From Bacteroidia bacterium (GTDB lineage: Bacteria > Bacteroidota > Bacteroidia > Flavobacteriales > Flavobacteriaceae): 64,000 nucleotides of DNA. Both the position numbers and the translations under genes were made by a program. Under the pieces are notes generated by a model, which saw only the letters and a list, made by a program, of their open reading frames with translations, did not search any database and was not told the DNA's origin. Position 1 is the stretch's first letter; the number at the start of each line of letters is the position of its first letter. The stretch is taken from positions 372,001 through 436,000 of the forward strand of contig JAUIDI010000001.1 of NCBI GenBank assembly GCA_030428705.1, written 5' to 3'. Positions 29,297 to 39,691 of this stretch are shown piece after piece.

Positions 29297-30160
29297 TCAA
29301 GTCAATGCTACCAGTAAAATGCTTGTAACGGCCAAGGCAATGCCGCCCCAGTTTTTCAAACTTACTTTTTCCTTGAACAGCAAGATTCCCAATAAGGTAG
29401 AGAACATCACAATAGCGACATTGTTTACGGTGAAGATCGAAGCACTGTTCAACGTACCATTCTGCAAGGCGCGCATCAAGAAAAAAACGGAGAAATAATT
29501 GGGCACGCCCAACGCAATTCCCCCCAAAATATTCCGGAAATTGAGTTTCAAGGGTTTTCTAAAGGATTTTATAAGGATGAAAAACAATCCTGTGATTGCA
29601 GCGGCCCCGAAAACTGTCGCCGAGAATAAGGGAAATTCGGCTTCTTTGATATGGATTTCCTGCATATACTTGATCGCTGTATCGATTATGCCCGATCCCA
29701 AAAAAACGAGCAATGGCAATAGCAAGGATGATTTTCGAACATTGACGGATTTCCCCTTGTAAGAAGCAAAATAGACCGCGACCAATGCCAAGGCGATGCC
29801 CAATATTTTTAGGATCCCCAACTGTTCGTGATATACCGCGACACCAAAAATGACCGGAATGACCAATGACATCTTCGTTGCCACCGATGCAACGGATACG
29901 CCCAACTTTTGCGAGGTAGCAGCCATCAGGTTAAAAACGGTGATGAACAAAACACCCAGGGCAAAGGTGCCCCAGAACCAATTTTTCCCCGGAATTTCAG
30001 AAACCGGAATATTGCCCTGATAAAAGAGAAAGCCACAACAAGAAGCTACTACGTAATTCGTTATAATCGCATAAAGCGTTTCTACTTTATAGACCGAAAA
30101 AAGTTTGAAAATGACAAAGATCAAACTGGAGCAGAGTATGCTCAGACCGAGATCAAACAT
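29297..30160 (-). CDS. EamA/DMT-family membrane transporter
   Basis: A 287-residue drug/metabolite-superfamily protein with about ten hydrophobic segments arranged as two EamA repeats. The second repeat begins near LLPLLVFLGSGIIDTAIKYM and ends in a basic, glycine-rich helix pair (LLGILLFKEKVSLKNWGGIAL). The GVAVYHEQLGILKILGIALALVAV segment closes the first repeat. Substrates of this family are amino acids, nucleosides or cofactors. Its position after ribD invites, but does not prove, a vitamin-related role. It overlaps the HAD gene by 8 bases. Confidence 0.88.
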   Translation of the reverse strand: MFDLGLSILCSSLIFVIFKLFSVYKVETLYAIITNYVVASCCGFLFYQGNIPVSEIPGKNWFWGTFALGVLFITVFNLMAATSQKLGVSVASVATKMSLVIPVIFGVAVYHEQLGILKILGIALALVAVYFASYKGKSVNVRKSSLLLPLLVFLGSGIIDTAIKYMQEIHIKEAEFPLFSATVFGAAAITGLFFILIKSFRKPLKLNFRNILGGIALGVPNYFSVFFLMRALQNGTLNSASIFTVNNVAIVMFSTLLGILLFKEKVSLKNWGGIALAVTSILLVALT

Positions 30161-30767
30161 ATAGCAATCTTGATTTTAGGTCGATAATGTCTTCTTGGCC
30201 TACTTGTAAGTTCCAACAATGGATTCCCAGCTTTTCGGCGGCATCGGTATTTTCTTTAGTGTCATCGATGAAAAAAGTTTCTTCGGCCTTCAATCCGTTT
30301 TCATTAAGCACGAATTCAAAGATGTCAGCATTGGGTTTTCGTAGACCGATTTCTTGCGATAAATAGAACTTTTCAAAGCAGTTCTTGAAGCGGTCGAATC
30401 TCTCGGACCCCCATTTTTTTGCCAAATACGGAATGTGTAGCGCATTCGTATTGCTGAGCAGGAACAACCGGTATCTGTTCTCTTCGGCAAGGTCGGTAAT
30501 GAAATTCATTCGATAATCGGGGAAATCCAATAACATACCGTTCCATATATTTTCGATTTCCTGCGGCGATGCTTTGGGATAGACCACCTGAATTGCCGAA
30601 ATAAATGCATCGGGCGAAATTGCCCCGACCTCAAAATCATCAAGGATTTTCTGTATTTCAGTGGTCAAGTACAACGTGCCCCCGAACTTTTCAGCTTCAC
30701 GGAAAATAATCTGCTTGTCAAGATTGATAAAAATGTCGCCAAAGTCAAAGATGATGTTATTGATCAT
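30153..30767 (-). CDS. HAD-family phosphatase
   Basis: A 204-residue haloacid-dehalogenase-type hydrolase of the YihX-like subgroup. Motif I is IIFDFGDIFINLD at the N-terminus with the nucleophile aspartate. Motif II is the LLSNTNALHI serine/threonine strand, motif III lies around GLRKPNADIFEFV, and motif IV is the FIDDTKENTDAAEKLG acid pair. It overlaps ribD by 11 bases. In riboflavin synthesis a HAD phosphatase must dephosphorylate the RibD product; position makes this gene a candidate, but the subgroup includes many sugar-phosphate phosphatases. Confidence 0.9.
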   Translation of the reverse strand: MINNIIFDFGDIFINLDKQIIFREAEKFGGTLYLTTEIQKILDDFEVGAISPDAFISAIQVVYPKASPQEIENIWNGMLLDFPDYRMNFITDLAEENRYRLFLLSNTNALHIPYLAKKWGSERFDRFKNCFEKFYLSQEIGLRKPNADIFEFVLNENGLKAEETFFIDDTKENTDAAEKLGIHCWNLQVGQEDIIDLKSRLLYV

Positions 30768-31809
30768 TTCGGTAGATGGTTAGGGTGTCGTTCAATATTT
30801 TTTGTTCGTAAACAAGTCTTCCGGAAAAATTCGGTGCTTTCAGTCCTTTTTTAAAGTTTGTTGTACCCCTAAAAATATGGGCTTCGTCCCAAATGTTTGC
30901 ATCGATGAAAGCTTGCAGTGTTTTTGCGCCCCCTTCAACAATCAGGCTGATAATGTTTTTTTTGAAAAGCACCTCATTGATTTGGGGCACAATATCTTTC
31001 TCAAAATCGATTTCGAGATGCTCGATGTTTTGTGAATTCCCCATATCTTTTTTGGCGGTCAATACCAATGTGGGGATACTTCCATCAAGTATATGGGCTT
31101 CCTTCGGTATTTTTGCTTCCTTGTCAAGAACGACACGTATTGGTGATTTCCCTTCCCAGTCGCGAACATTTAACTTCGGATTGTCTTCTATGACGGTATT
31201 CGTTCCCACCAAAATGGCCTGCTCTTCGCTTCGCCATTTATGCACCAAGTGCCTTGATTTCGAGTTAGTTATCCAATAGGGTTCGGGATTATCTTCCCTC
31301 AAACTTTTATCGGGGGCGATAAATCCATCGGAAGATTCGGCCCATTTCAAAATAATGAAGGGTCGCTTCTTTTCGTGAAAAGTCAAGAACCGTTCGTGGT
31401 GCTTGCGGCATTCATCCACCAAAACCCCGACCTGCACCTCACAACCGGCATCCTTCAATCTTTGAATGCCTTTACCGGCCACTTTTTCGTGCGGGTCCTT
31501 GATCCCGATAACCACTCTGGGAATATGGTGTTCGATGATCAAATCGGCACAGGGCGGCGTCTTCCCAAAATGGGAGCAAGGTTCCAAACTTACATACAAG
31601 GTCGCTTCCGAAAGTAATGACTTATCCGATACGGAATTAATGGCATTGACCTCGGCATGCAGCCCGCCATAGGCACTGGTAAAGCCCTCACCGATAATAC
31701 GCTCGTTATGAACGATTACGGCGCCGACCGTTGGGTTCGGCCAAGTCGTACCGATACCGTTTTTGCCCAATTGAATGCAACGCCGCATATATTTTGTATG
31801 TATATTCAC
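30757..31809 (-). CDS. ribD: Riboflavin biosynthesis bifunctional deaminase/reductase RibD
   Basis: Performs the deamination and side-chain reduction steps of riboflavin synthesis. The N-terminal cytidine-deaminase-like domain has LHAEVNAIN and SLEPCSHFGKTPPCADLI with the zinc ligands H, C, C; the C-terminal DHFR-like reductase covers about 145-350 (PFIILKWAESSDGFIAP, LVGTNTVIEDNPKLNVR, LIVEGGAKTLQAFID). The family N-terminus NIHTKYMRRCIQL points to the GTG at 31809. However, that codon lies only 4 bp past a -7 box, so translation may be leaderless or may begin at the ATG at 31788. No FMN riboswitch is visible. Confidence 0.93.
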   Translation of the reverse strand: MNIHTKYMRRCIQLGKNGIGTTWPNPTVGAVIVHNERIIGEGFTSAYGGLHAEVNAINSVSDKSLLSEATLYVSLEPCSHFGKTPPCADLIIEHHIPRVVIGIKDPHEKVAGKGIQRLKDAGCEVQVGVLVDECRKHHERFLTFHEKKRPFIILKWAESSDGFIAPDKSLREDNPEPYWITNSKSRHLVHKWRSEEQAILVGTNTVIEDNPKLNVRDWEGKSPIRVVLDKEAKIPKEAHILDGSIPTLVLTAKKDMGNSQNIEHLEIDFEKDIVPQINEVLFKKNIISLIVEGGAKTLQAFIDANIWDEAHIFRGTTNFKKGLKAPNFSGRLVYEQKILNDTLTIYRNDQ

Positions 31810-31813
31810 CTCG

Positions 31814-31821
31814 CAAAAATA
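31814..31821 (-). promoter_or_regulatory. -7 box of the ribD operon
   Basis: The minus strand reads TATTTTTG (TAnnTTTG). Transcription would begin close to the GTG at 31809. Confidence 0.45.
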
Positions 31822-31856
31822 GGACTTTAAACCGCACGATATTATAATACCCAAAG

Positions 31857-32720
31857 ATGCTGTTAAGGGAGATAAAAAACATTTTCCATCGCGAATTGGA
31901 TACGATTTACCCGCAAGGGGAAGTCGATAGTTTTTTCTATCTCTTGATCGAGCATTACCTGAAGTTGGAGCGTTTTGTTTTGGCGTTGCGCCCTGACCTG
32001 ATTATTTCGAAAGAAGAGGAACAACCGTTGTTCGAAGCACTTGCCCAATTAAAATTACATCGCCCGGTCCAATATATAATCGGGAAAACCACCTTTATGG
32101 ATTTGGAATTGCAGGTAGATGAAAACGTACTCATCCCTAGGCCCGAAACCGAAGACCTTTTAAGATGGATTATTGAGGACTGTCAGGTCGAGCGCAGCCG
32201 AGACCTAAGAATTTTAGACATCGGAACAGGTAGCGGATGTATTGCCATTGCCCTGGCAAAAAACCTTCCTGGAGCAAAAGTTCTAGCCTTGGATGTCTCG
32301 GAAAAGGCCTTGGAGCTTGCAAAAAAGAATGCGGAAGGCAACGAGATTGAAATCGAATTTATCAAAGCGGATATTTTGAACTTCAATTTTGAACTAGGTC
32401 TTGAACTTGACATTATCGTGTCTAACCCTCCTTATGTCAGAGAGTTGGAGAAAAAAGAAATGTTACAAAACGTATTGGGTCATGAGCCTGAACTTGCACT
32501 GTTCGTTTCCGATGAAGATCCGTTGCGGTTTTATAAAGAAATTGCCGAATTTGCCATTGCGAACCTGTCCGAAAATGGAAGACTATATTTAGAAATCAAT
32601 CAATATTTGGCAGAAGAATCGCGAGCGCTTTTAGAAGCAAAAAATTTTCAGGATATTGAACTGCGAAAAGACCTTTTTGGAAATTATAGAATGTTGAGAG
32701 GGAGTATTCCCCCCCCTTGA
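31857..32720 (+). CDS. prmC: Peptide chain release factor N5-glutamine methyltransferase
   Basis: Methylates the GGQ glutamine of release factors RF1 and RF2. The 287-residue protein has an N-terminal helical domain (about 1-75), the SAM loop ILDIGTGSGCIAIALAK and the glutamine-binding NPPYVRELEK motif. Two oddities: residues QVERSRD, just before the SAM loop, are encoded by a dispersed-repeat-like sequence at 32183-32207. The last residues GSIPPP after FGNYRMLRG run into another repeat at 32701-32720. Both additions are in linker or terminal positions and leave the fold intact. It is divergent from ribD. Confidence 0.94.
   Translation: MLLREIKNIFHRELDTIYPQGEVDSFFYLLIEHYLKLERFVLALRPDLIISKEEEQPLFEALAQLKLHRPVQYIIGKTTFMDLELQVDENVLIPRPETEDLLRWIIEDCQVERSRDLRILDIGTGSGCIAIALAKNLPGAKVLALDVSEKALELAKKNAEGNEIEIEFIKADILNFNFELGLELDIIVSNPPYVRELEKKEMLQNVLGHEPELALFVSDEDPLRFYKEIAEFAIANLSENGRLYLEINQYLAEESRALLEAKNFQDIELRKDLFGNYRMLRGSIPPP
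32183..32207. repeat. Dispersed-repeat-like insertion inside prmC
   Basis: The core GGTCGAGCGCAGCCGAGACC is a near-palindrome and resembles the short dispersed GTCGAGCGCAGTCGAGA elements I recall from flavobacterial intergenic regions. A relative is seen at 41074-41096. Here it is read in frame as QVERSRD without disturbing prmC. Confidence 0.55.
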
Positions 32721-32766
32721 ACGAGGGTTAAGAAGAGTGCAGGGTTCTCTTCTAACATGAATGACA
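32704..32766. repeat. Degenerate C-rich dispersed repeat between prmC and the LOG gene
   Basis: TATTCCCCCCCCTTGAACGAGGGTTAAG resembles the clearer copy at 33367-33397, and the interval ends in GAATGACAAACATG, like the end of the repeat before ligA. The prmC stop codon lies inside it. Confidence 0.5.
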
Positions 32767-32769
32767 AAC

Positions 32770-33360
32770 ATGAAAAAGTTATCTAACATCGTAGTATTTT
32801 GCGGCAGTAGCGAAGGCAACGACCCTGCCATTCTACAAGGGGCGTCCGACTTGGGCAAGGTACTTGCCGAAAGAAATATTGTTCTGGTCTATGGGGCGGC
32901 CAAGATCGGGGTTATGGGCAAGGTTGCCCAGACCGTTCTCGATGCGGGAGGCAAAGTAATCGGGGTCATCCCCGATTTTTTAATGTTGCGCGAAGTCTAT
33001 CATGACGGACTCACCGAATTGATTATCACCAAGAATATGCACGAACGAAAGCTAAAGATGCATGAATTGTCAGATGGTATAATCACGCTGCCCGGCGGTT
33101 ACGGTACGTTGGAAGAATTTTTTGAAATGATTACCTGGGCACAGCTCGGGCTACATCAAAAACCGATCGGTATTTTGAACACAAACGGTTTCTACGATGA
33201 CCTATTAAAAATGTTGCAAAAAATGGTTGCCCAAGGTTTTTTGAAGAAGGAAAATTACGATATGATCTTGGTCGATGAGGATGTTGAGGGATTATTGCAA
33301 AAAATGGAAGATTACGAACCGCTTCCCTTACCCAAATGGATTAGAAAAGAGCAGGTCTGA
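32770..33360 (+). CDS. LOG-family protein (TIGR00730, cytokinin riboside 5'-monophosphate phosphoribohydrolase-like)
   Basis: A Rossmann-like nucleotide 5'-monophosphate N-glycosidase family protein of 196-199 residues. It shows VVFCGSSEGNDP, the phosphate loop LVYGAAKIGVMGKVA, RKLKMHELSDG and the diagnostic LPGGYGTLEEFFEMITW (about 117-133). In bacteria such enzymes act on AMP or modified adenosine monophosphates, though the physiological role is often unclear. An ATG three codons earlier (32761) lies within the GAATGACA end of a repeat, so the ATG at 32770 (MKKLSNIVVFCG) is preferred. Confidence 0.9.
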   Translation: MKKLSNIVVFCGSSEGNDPAILQGASDLGKVLAERNIVLVYGAAKIGVMGKVAQTVLDAGGKVIGVIPDFLMLREVYHDGLTELIITKNMHERKLKMHELSDGIITLPGGYGTLEEFFEMITWAQLGLHQKPIGILNTNGFYDDLLKMLQKMVAQGFLKKENYDMILVDEDVEGLLQKMEDYEPLPLPKWIRKEQV

Positions 33361-33366
33361 AGCAAA

Positions 33367-33397
33367 TATTCCCCCTTTGAAGGGGGTAAGGGGGATG
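33367..33397. repeat. C/G-rich dispersed repeat
   Basis: ATATTCCCCCTTTGAAGGGG followed by GTAAGGGGGATG: a stem CCCCCTTTGAAGGGGG with a trailing G-run. I recall this sequence type as a common dispersed element in Bacteroidota intergenic DNA. A degenerate copy is at 32704-32733. Confidence 0.55.
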
Positions 33398-33407
33398 TTT
33401 CGATTGA

Positions 33408-35462
<2,055 letters not shown>

Positions 35463-35467
35463 TTTTA

Positions 35468-35541
35468 GTTGACAGTTGACAGTTTGGGACTATCGATCAA
35501 CCAATAATGAACAACTGGCAAAGAACAACCATCAACAAATT
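35468..35541. repeat. Low-complexity GTTGACA-type spacer between ligA and the M23 gene
   Basis: AGTTGACAGTTGACAGTTTG contains two tandem GTTGACA units, followed by AACAACTGGCAAAGAACAACC. It looks like non-coding spacer, so the in-frame ATG at 35476 that starts inside it is not taken as a start. Confidence 0.4.
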
Positions 35542-36120
35542 ATGATTACCAACACCACCAATAGATTTTGGTTTGCGCTTTTGTCGGTCTTCGCGTTTAT
35601 AATTCGAGATCGCCGTATGCGCAAATGGTTTTGGGTTCCCTTCGTAATCATTGCCATTGGATTTTTACTGCCACAAGACATGGTAATCCCGGTAAAGGGT
35701 GCCACGACCGAAAGTTGGGCCGATGATTCGTTTTGGGCCTACCCATGGGGAAGCTCGATAACCCATAAGGGCATCGATATTTTTGCGGAACGGGGTACCG
35801 ATGTCATAGCTTCGACCTATGGTATCGTCGTTTATACCCATGAAGGTGGAAAGGGTGGGAAGTCCGTAATGGTACTCGGTCCCAAATGGCGATTCCATTA
35901 TTACGCCCATTTGGATGAAATTAAAACCTTTCCTCTCAAACCTTTAAAAAGAGGCTCTGTTTTGGGCACGGTGGGCGATACCGGCAATGCCAAAGGCAAA
36001 TCGCCCCATTTACATTATGCCATTACGACACCTTTTCCCTATTTTCATCTAAAGGATACGGTGGCCGTTCAGGGCTGGAAAAAGATGTTCCATTTAGATC
36101 CCGATGTTTGGTTACGATAA
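35542..36120 (+). CDS. M23-family metallopeptidase (membrane-anchored LytM domain)
   Basis: A 192-residue putative peptidoglycan hydrolase. One membrane segment (WFWVPFVIIAIGFLLP, about 33-48) is followed by an M23 domain. The zinc ligands are visible as HKGIDIF (HxxxD) and HLHYAIT (HxH), with VASTYGIVVYTHEGGKGGKSVMV and GDTGNAKGKSPHLH in between. Length is short, so it has no coiled coil or LysM domain. Start at 35542 is chosen over 35476 because the upstream part is repeat-derived. It follows ligA by 79 bp; cotranscription is possible. Confidence 0.87.
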   Translation: MITNTTNRFWFALLSVFAFIIRDRRMRKWFWVPFVIIAIGFLLPQDMVIPVKGATTESWADDSFWAYPWGSSITHKGIDIFAERGTDVIASTYGIVVYTHEGGKGGKSVMVLGPKWRFHYYAHLDEIKTFPLKPLKRGSVLGTVGDTGNAKGKSPHLHYAITTPFPYFHLKDTVAVQGWKKMFHLDPDVWLR

Positions 36121-36222
36121 AAATGATTTTGAAATAGAGCTGTTCCGCAAAAGATTCTCCTTAATGAACTTGTCTTTGATCTCTATATAGAAAGTTCCTT
36201 GGACGATTCGCATAGAGAAATG

Positions 36223-37344
36223 CTATCGCGTTCTACTTCGACTATTTTTGAAAAGCGTACGTTCGATGGTGAACAACTCCATTTTTTGTTCTTTCCCTTT
36301 CAATCCTGTTGTTCCCAATGGTACAACGTTGAACCGATTATTAAGTGATAGCACTTTTACCAAATCTTCCGAAACCAATATTTCGGCATTAAGTTGATTA
36401 CAGAGTCCCTGAATACGGGCGGTGGTGTTCAACACATCCCCGGTAAAAATAATTTCTTTTTTGAGCGCACCTATTTCACCCGTCGTTACCTCGCCTAAAT
36501 GCAGTCCTGCTTTAAAGGTCGGTACTACACCGAAATTCGATAGATACCGATCTGCATTTTTTTTGAGGTCTTTTTTCATAGCAAAAAAGCAGTTGATACA
36601 ATTGTTGTTTTTGATTCCATCTTTAGATTTCCAAGAAATTACAATTTCATCCCCGATATATTGATATACTTCCCCTGAATGACGAATTATGGAATCTGAG
36701 AAGTCGGAATAGTACTTCCGTAACAATTCAAAATATTTGACATGGCCCAAACGCTCAGCAATAGTGGTGGAATGTTTCATATCGCAAAACAGGAATATCC
36801 GTTCTTCTTCGGTCGGCTTATGGTATTTTCCGGTAAAGAAATTCATCATTACCCCGTGCCCTAGATTATCGCTGATACCTGCATAGAAAAAGCATAGAAA
36901 AAGGCTGAAGGACATCGACACCAGTGTACTAAGGAAATCGAGGGTCAATAGATAATCGGAAAACTTTTGCCAAACACTTTTGTCGAAAGGGGATACGTTC
37001 AATTCAAGACCTGCCGCTATCGGATAGGTAATACCGATTATTATAAACATGAAAACAGTATAAAAACCTGTTTTATAAAGAATTTTTTTCGAAAGGCTCT
37101 TTTGGCCAAAAAGATTTTCCAACCAAAGCACTTCAATGCTACCGACCAATAGGCCGACGAAAAATACCGCGATACTCGCGAAGACAAAGACCTCGGTCGT
37201 CAACGTGATTACGCCAGAAGTAATGACGCTTTGGTTTTCAATGGCGGCCTCTTGAACAAATAAAACGAACCAACCTACAAGAAGCCAGATTACGCCAAAG
37301 GGAATTATTCGGGCTATGTTTCTTTTTGTTTTCGGGGATAGCAT
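36223..37344 (-). CDS. Membrane class III adenylate/guanylate cyclase
   Basis: A 373-residue protein with about four membrane helices (residues 15-165: IPFGVIWLLVGWFVLFVQ, VFVFASIAVFFVGLLVG, TVFMFIIIGITYPIAAG, TLVSMSFSLFLCFFYAG) and a C-terminal cyclase domain (about 178-345). Metal-binding aspartates are seen in IFLFCDMKHST and YIGDEIVISW, and FKAGLHLGEVTTGEIG and FTGDVLNTTARIQ complete the catalytic fold. It would make cAMP or cGMP at the inner membrane; the purine cannot be told from sequence. No cyclic-nucleotide receptor lies in this window. It is next to the DUF6090 gene on the same strand. Confidence 0.88.
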   Translation of the reverse strand: MLSPKTKRNIARIIPFGVIWLLVGWFVLFVQEAAIENQSVITSGVITLTTEVFVFASIAVFFVGLLVGSIEVLWLENLFGQKSLSKKILYKTGFYTVFMFIIIGITYPIAAGLELNVSPFDKSVWQKFSDYLLTLDFLSTLVSMSFSLFLCFFYAGISDNLGHGVMMNFFTGKYHKPTEEERIFLFCDMKHSTTIAERLGHVKYFELLRKYYSDFSDSIIRHSGEVYQYIGDEIVISWKSKDGIKNNNCINCFFAMKKDLKKNADRYLSNFGVVPTFKAGLHLGEVTTGEIGALKKEIIFTGDVLNTTARIQGLCNQLNAEILVSEDLVKVLSLNNRFNVVPLGTTGLKGKEQKMELFTIERTLFKNSRSRTR

Positions 37345-37375
37345 TTAGGATCAATTTATATCGAAATCGCTTTGG

Positions 37376-38143
37376 TTATTTTTTTATTTCCATTTCGATC
37401 AATTCCAAAATCGCATTTAAATTGTCCATCAATGGATTGTAATGCGCTGTTTCGGTGGAGTAGCTTGTTAGATAAAACATGAATATGTTATTTTCAAACG
37501 CCACTGAACGTAATAACTTCAAATTGCTTATTGGATCTTCCCTTTTCGGAAAACTGATTTGCCGGTCCGGGTTTGCGTACTCAAAGACAGTACGTAGGCT
37601 ATTTTCGTCGCTCCTGAACATGTCGAGAACTTTTTCCCTTTGATTGTCAAGGTCTTCTTCCTGTCTTGAGATGTCGTCCAATGTAGAAACCCAATTGGTC
37701 AATTGTATTCTTAATTCTGTGTTTGAAAGGTCTTTTAGACTTCCAGAGTTTATCATTTCGGTCAAAAGGGAGTTGTTGGGATTAAACGCAATATCATAGG
37801 AGAAAGATTCGAACAGCAAATTCGAAAATAGTTCCTCGGTTGGTAATCGATCGTGATTCGCCGTGTATTCCAATATTTGTTTTGCCCCCAGGTAGTTTTG
37901 TTTATTTACCTCGATCAATTTGGCCAATTTTAGCTTGCTGATCTCAAATTCGTTTTTTAATCCCTTTAAATAAATTTGCTCCTTTTTTTCCAAAGTCTTA
38001 TTCTGCTGGCTATTGTTGATGGCAAGTGCTATTAGGATTCCAATAACGACCAGAACAATTTCTCCCAGGGCATATACAAAATATTGACCCAGCTTGTTTT
38101 CGGTAAGTAGTTTTTGACGAATTTTCCTAAAGAATTTTATCAT
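37376..38143 (-). CDS. DUF6090-family membrane protein
   Basis: A 255-residue protein with the DUF6090 N-terminus as I recall it (MIKFFRKIRQKLLTENK, then FVYALGEIVLVVIGILIALAIN as its only membrane helix). A mostly alpha-helical extracytoplasmic domain follows (EQIYLKGLKNEFEISKLKLAKLIEVN and onward). Such proteins are common and often multicopy in Flavobacteriaceae with no known function. It lies 31 bp upstream of the cyclase gene and probably shares its transcript. Confidence 0.85.
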   Translation of the reverse strand: MIKFFRKIRQKLLTENKLGQYFVYALGEIVLVVIGILIALAINNSQQNKTLEKKEQIYLKGLKNEFEISKLKLAKLIEVNKQNYLGAKQILEYTANHDRLPTEELFSNLLFESFSYDIAFNPNNSLLTEMINSGSLKDLSNTELRIQLTNWVSTLDDISRQEEDLDNQREKVLDMFRSDENSLRTVFEYANPDRQISFPKREDPISNLKLLRSVAFENNIFMFYLTSYSTETAHYNPLMDNLNAILELIEMEIKK

Positions 38144-38312
38144 AGGTTATTTTTAACGAGGGCTAAAGTAAGGATAGGAATAGATATTCTACGGGTACAA
38201 TAAAACTAAGCAATTATATGTATTCGGCCTGTGAGTGGATAAAACCTTATAATACAACTTTAAATATGGCTAAATTCCCATTTGACGCTACAATTACAAA
38301 ACTAATTTCCCC

Positions 38313-38320
38313 TATTTTTG
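38313..38320 (+). promoter_or_regulatory. -7 box of the ethanolamine-type operon
   Basis: TATTTTTG fits TAnnTTTG, 49 bp before the permease ATG at 38370. A TTTG at 38281-38284 is too far (28 bp) to be a good -33 partner, so a regulator may be needed. Confidence 0.45.
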
Positions 38321-38369
38321 AAAGAAGAAACCCATCTAAATTAACTCGACCGACCAAAAACCAAAGTCC

Positions 38370-39683
38370 ATGAGCGAAATCGGATTAAAAAAAGCCCTGA
38401 GTCCGTTAATGTTATGGGGCCTCGGTGTGGGTTATGTGATTTCGGGCATGTATTTTGGATGGAACCTGGGCTTGGCCGAAGGTGGTACCTATGGTCTGGC
38501 CATCGCGACCGTCTTTATCATTATCATGTATGTCACTTTTACCTTTAGCTATACCGAGATGGCTTGTGCCATTCCAAAAGCTGGAGGTGCCTTTGAATAC
38601 GCCAATCGGGGGCTGGGCAAGCATTTGGGCTTTGTCGCGGGAATCGCCCAGAACATCGAATTCATTTTTGCCCCGCCGGCCATAGCGGCGGCAATCGGGG
38701 CGTATTTGAATCTCGTATACCCGGCAATCGATCTAATGGTTTTTGCCATCGGTGCGTATTTGATTTTTACCGTAATCAACATTCTAGGGGTCAAACTGGC
38801 TGCCTCCTTTGAATTGGTCGTTACCGTTTTGGCGGTTATCGAACTCTTGATTTTTGCCGGGGTGACTTTGCCCGAATTTGAATTGGCCAACTTAAAGATG
38901 AACCCTTTACCGAATGGTTTTCAGGGGGTATTCGCGGCGATTCCCTTTGCAATTTGGTTCTTTTTGGCCATCGAAGGGGTGGCAAATGTGGCCGAGGAAG
39001 CCATTAATCCACAACGAAGTATTTTGATCGGTTTCGGATCGGCCATTTTGACCTTGGTCGTTTTATGTATTTTGACGTTTACATCGGCTGTAGGGGTTGC
39101 AGGCTGGGAAGCAGTGGTTTACCCCGAAGGCAGTGATGTGGCTTCCGACTCGCCATTGCCGTTGGCACTATCGCAAGTGGTCGATAGCGGACATTTTTTA
39201 TATAAACTGTTGGTCGGTATCGGATTATTAGGTTTAATCGCGTCTTTTCATGGAATTATCCTTGCCGGTGGTCGGGCCACTTTCGAGTTCGGCCGAAGGG
39301 GTTATGCCCCCAATTATTTGGGTAAGGTACAGCCGAGGTTTAGAACACCTACGAACGCATTGATCTTCAATACCTTGATCGGTATCGTGGCCTTGTTCAC
39401 AGGAGCGACAGGAGAAATCATAACCATTGCATGTTTCGGGGCATTGGCCTTGTACATCGTTTCGATGTTTTCTTTCTTCGCCCTTCGAAAAAAAGAACCT
39501 GCGATGGAGCGACCTTTTAAAGTGCCGATGTTTCCTGTTTTTCCGATGACGGCTTTGATCATCGCTTCTATCGCCTTAATCGCGATGGCGTATTACAATC
39601 CGATGTTGGCCGCCATATTCTTTGGTATTGTGGCGATTTCCTATTTGTATTTCCTCCTCTTTCTAAATAAAAAAATGCAGTAA
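38370..39683 (+). CDS. Ethanolamine permease-type APC transporter
   Basis: A 437-residue amino acid/polyamine/organocation superfamily transporter with about 12 membrane helices. The sequence is the ethanolamine permease pattern (SPLMLWGLGVGYVISGMYFG, NLGLAEGGTYGLAIATVF, IPKAGGAFEYANRGLGKHLG, FAPPAIAAAIGAYLN). It would import ethanolamine, or a close relative such as propanolamine, from the medium or phospholipid turnover. It is the first gene of a six-gene same-strand run, 8 bp before the ligase gene. The gene context supports the substrate call. Confidence 0.9.
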   Translation: MSEIGLKKALSPLMLWGLGVGYVISGMYFGWNLGLAEGGTYGLAIATVFIIIMYVTFTFSYTEMACAIPKAGGAFEYANRGLGKHLGFVAGIAQNIEFIFAPPAIAAAIGAYLNLVYPAIDLMVFAIGAYLIFTVINILGVKLAASFELVVTVLAVIELLIFAGVTLPEFELANLKMNPLPNGFQGVFAAIPFAIWFFLAIEGVANVAEEAINPQRSILIGFGSAILTLVVLCILTFTSAVGVAGWEAVVYPEGSDVASDSPLPLALSQVVDSGHFLYKLLVGIGLLGLIASFHGIILAGGRATFEFGRRGYAPNYLGKVQPRFRTPTNALIFNTLIGIVALFTGATGEIITIACFGALALYIVSMFSFFALRKKEPAMERPFKVPMFPVFPMTALIIASIALIAMAYYNPMLAAIFFGIVAISYLYFLLFLNKKMQ

Positions 39684-39691
39684 CTTTCGGT

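Noticed and set aside
31810-31856. FMN riboswitch upstream of ribD
   Set aside because: Only 47 bp separate ribD from the divergent prmC, far too short for an RFN element, and no conserved core is seen.
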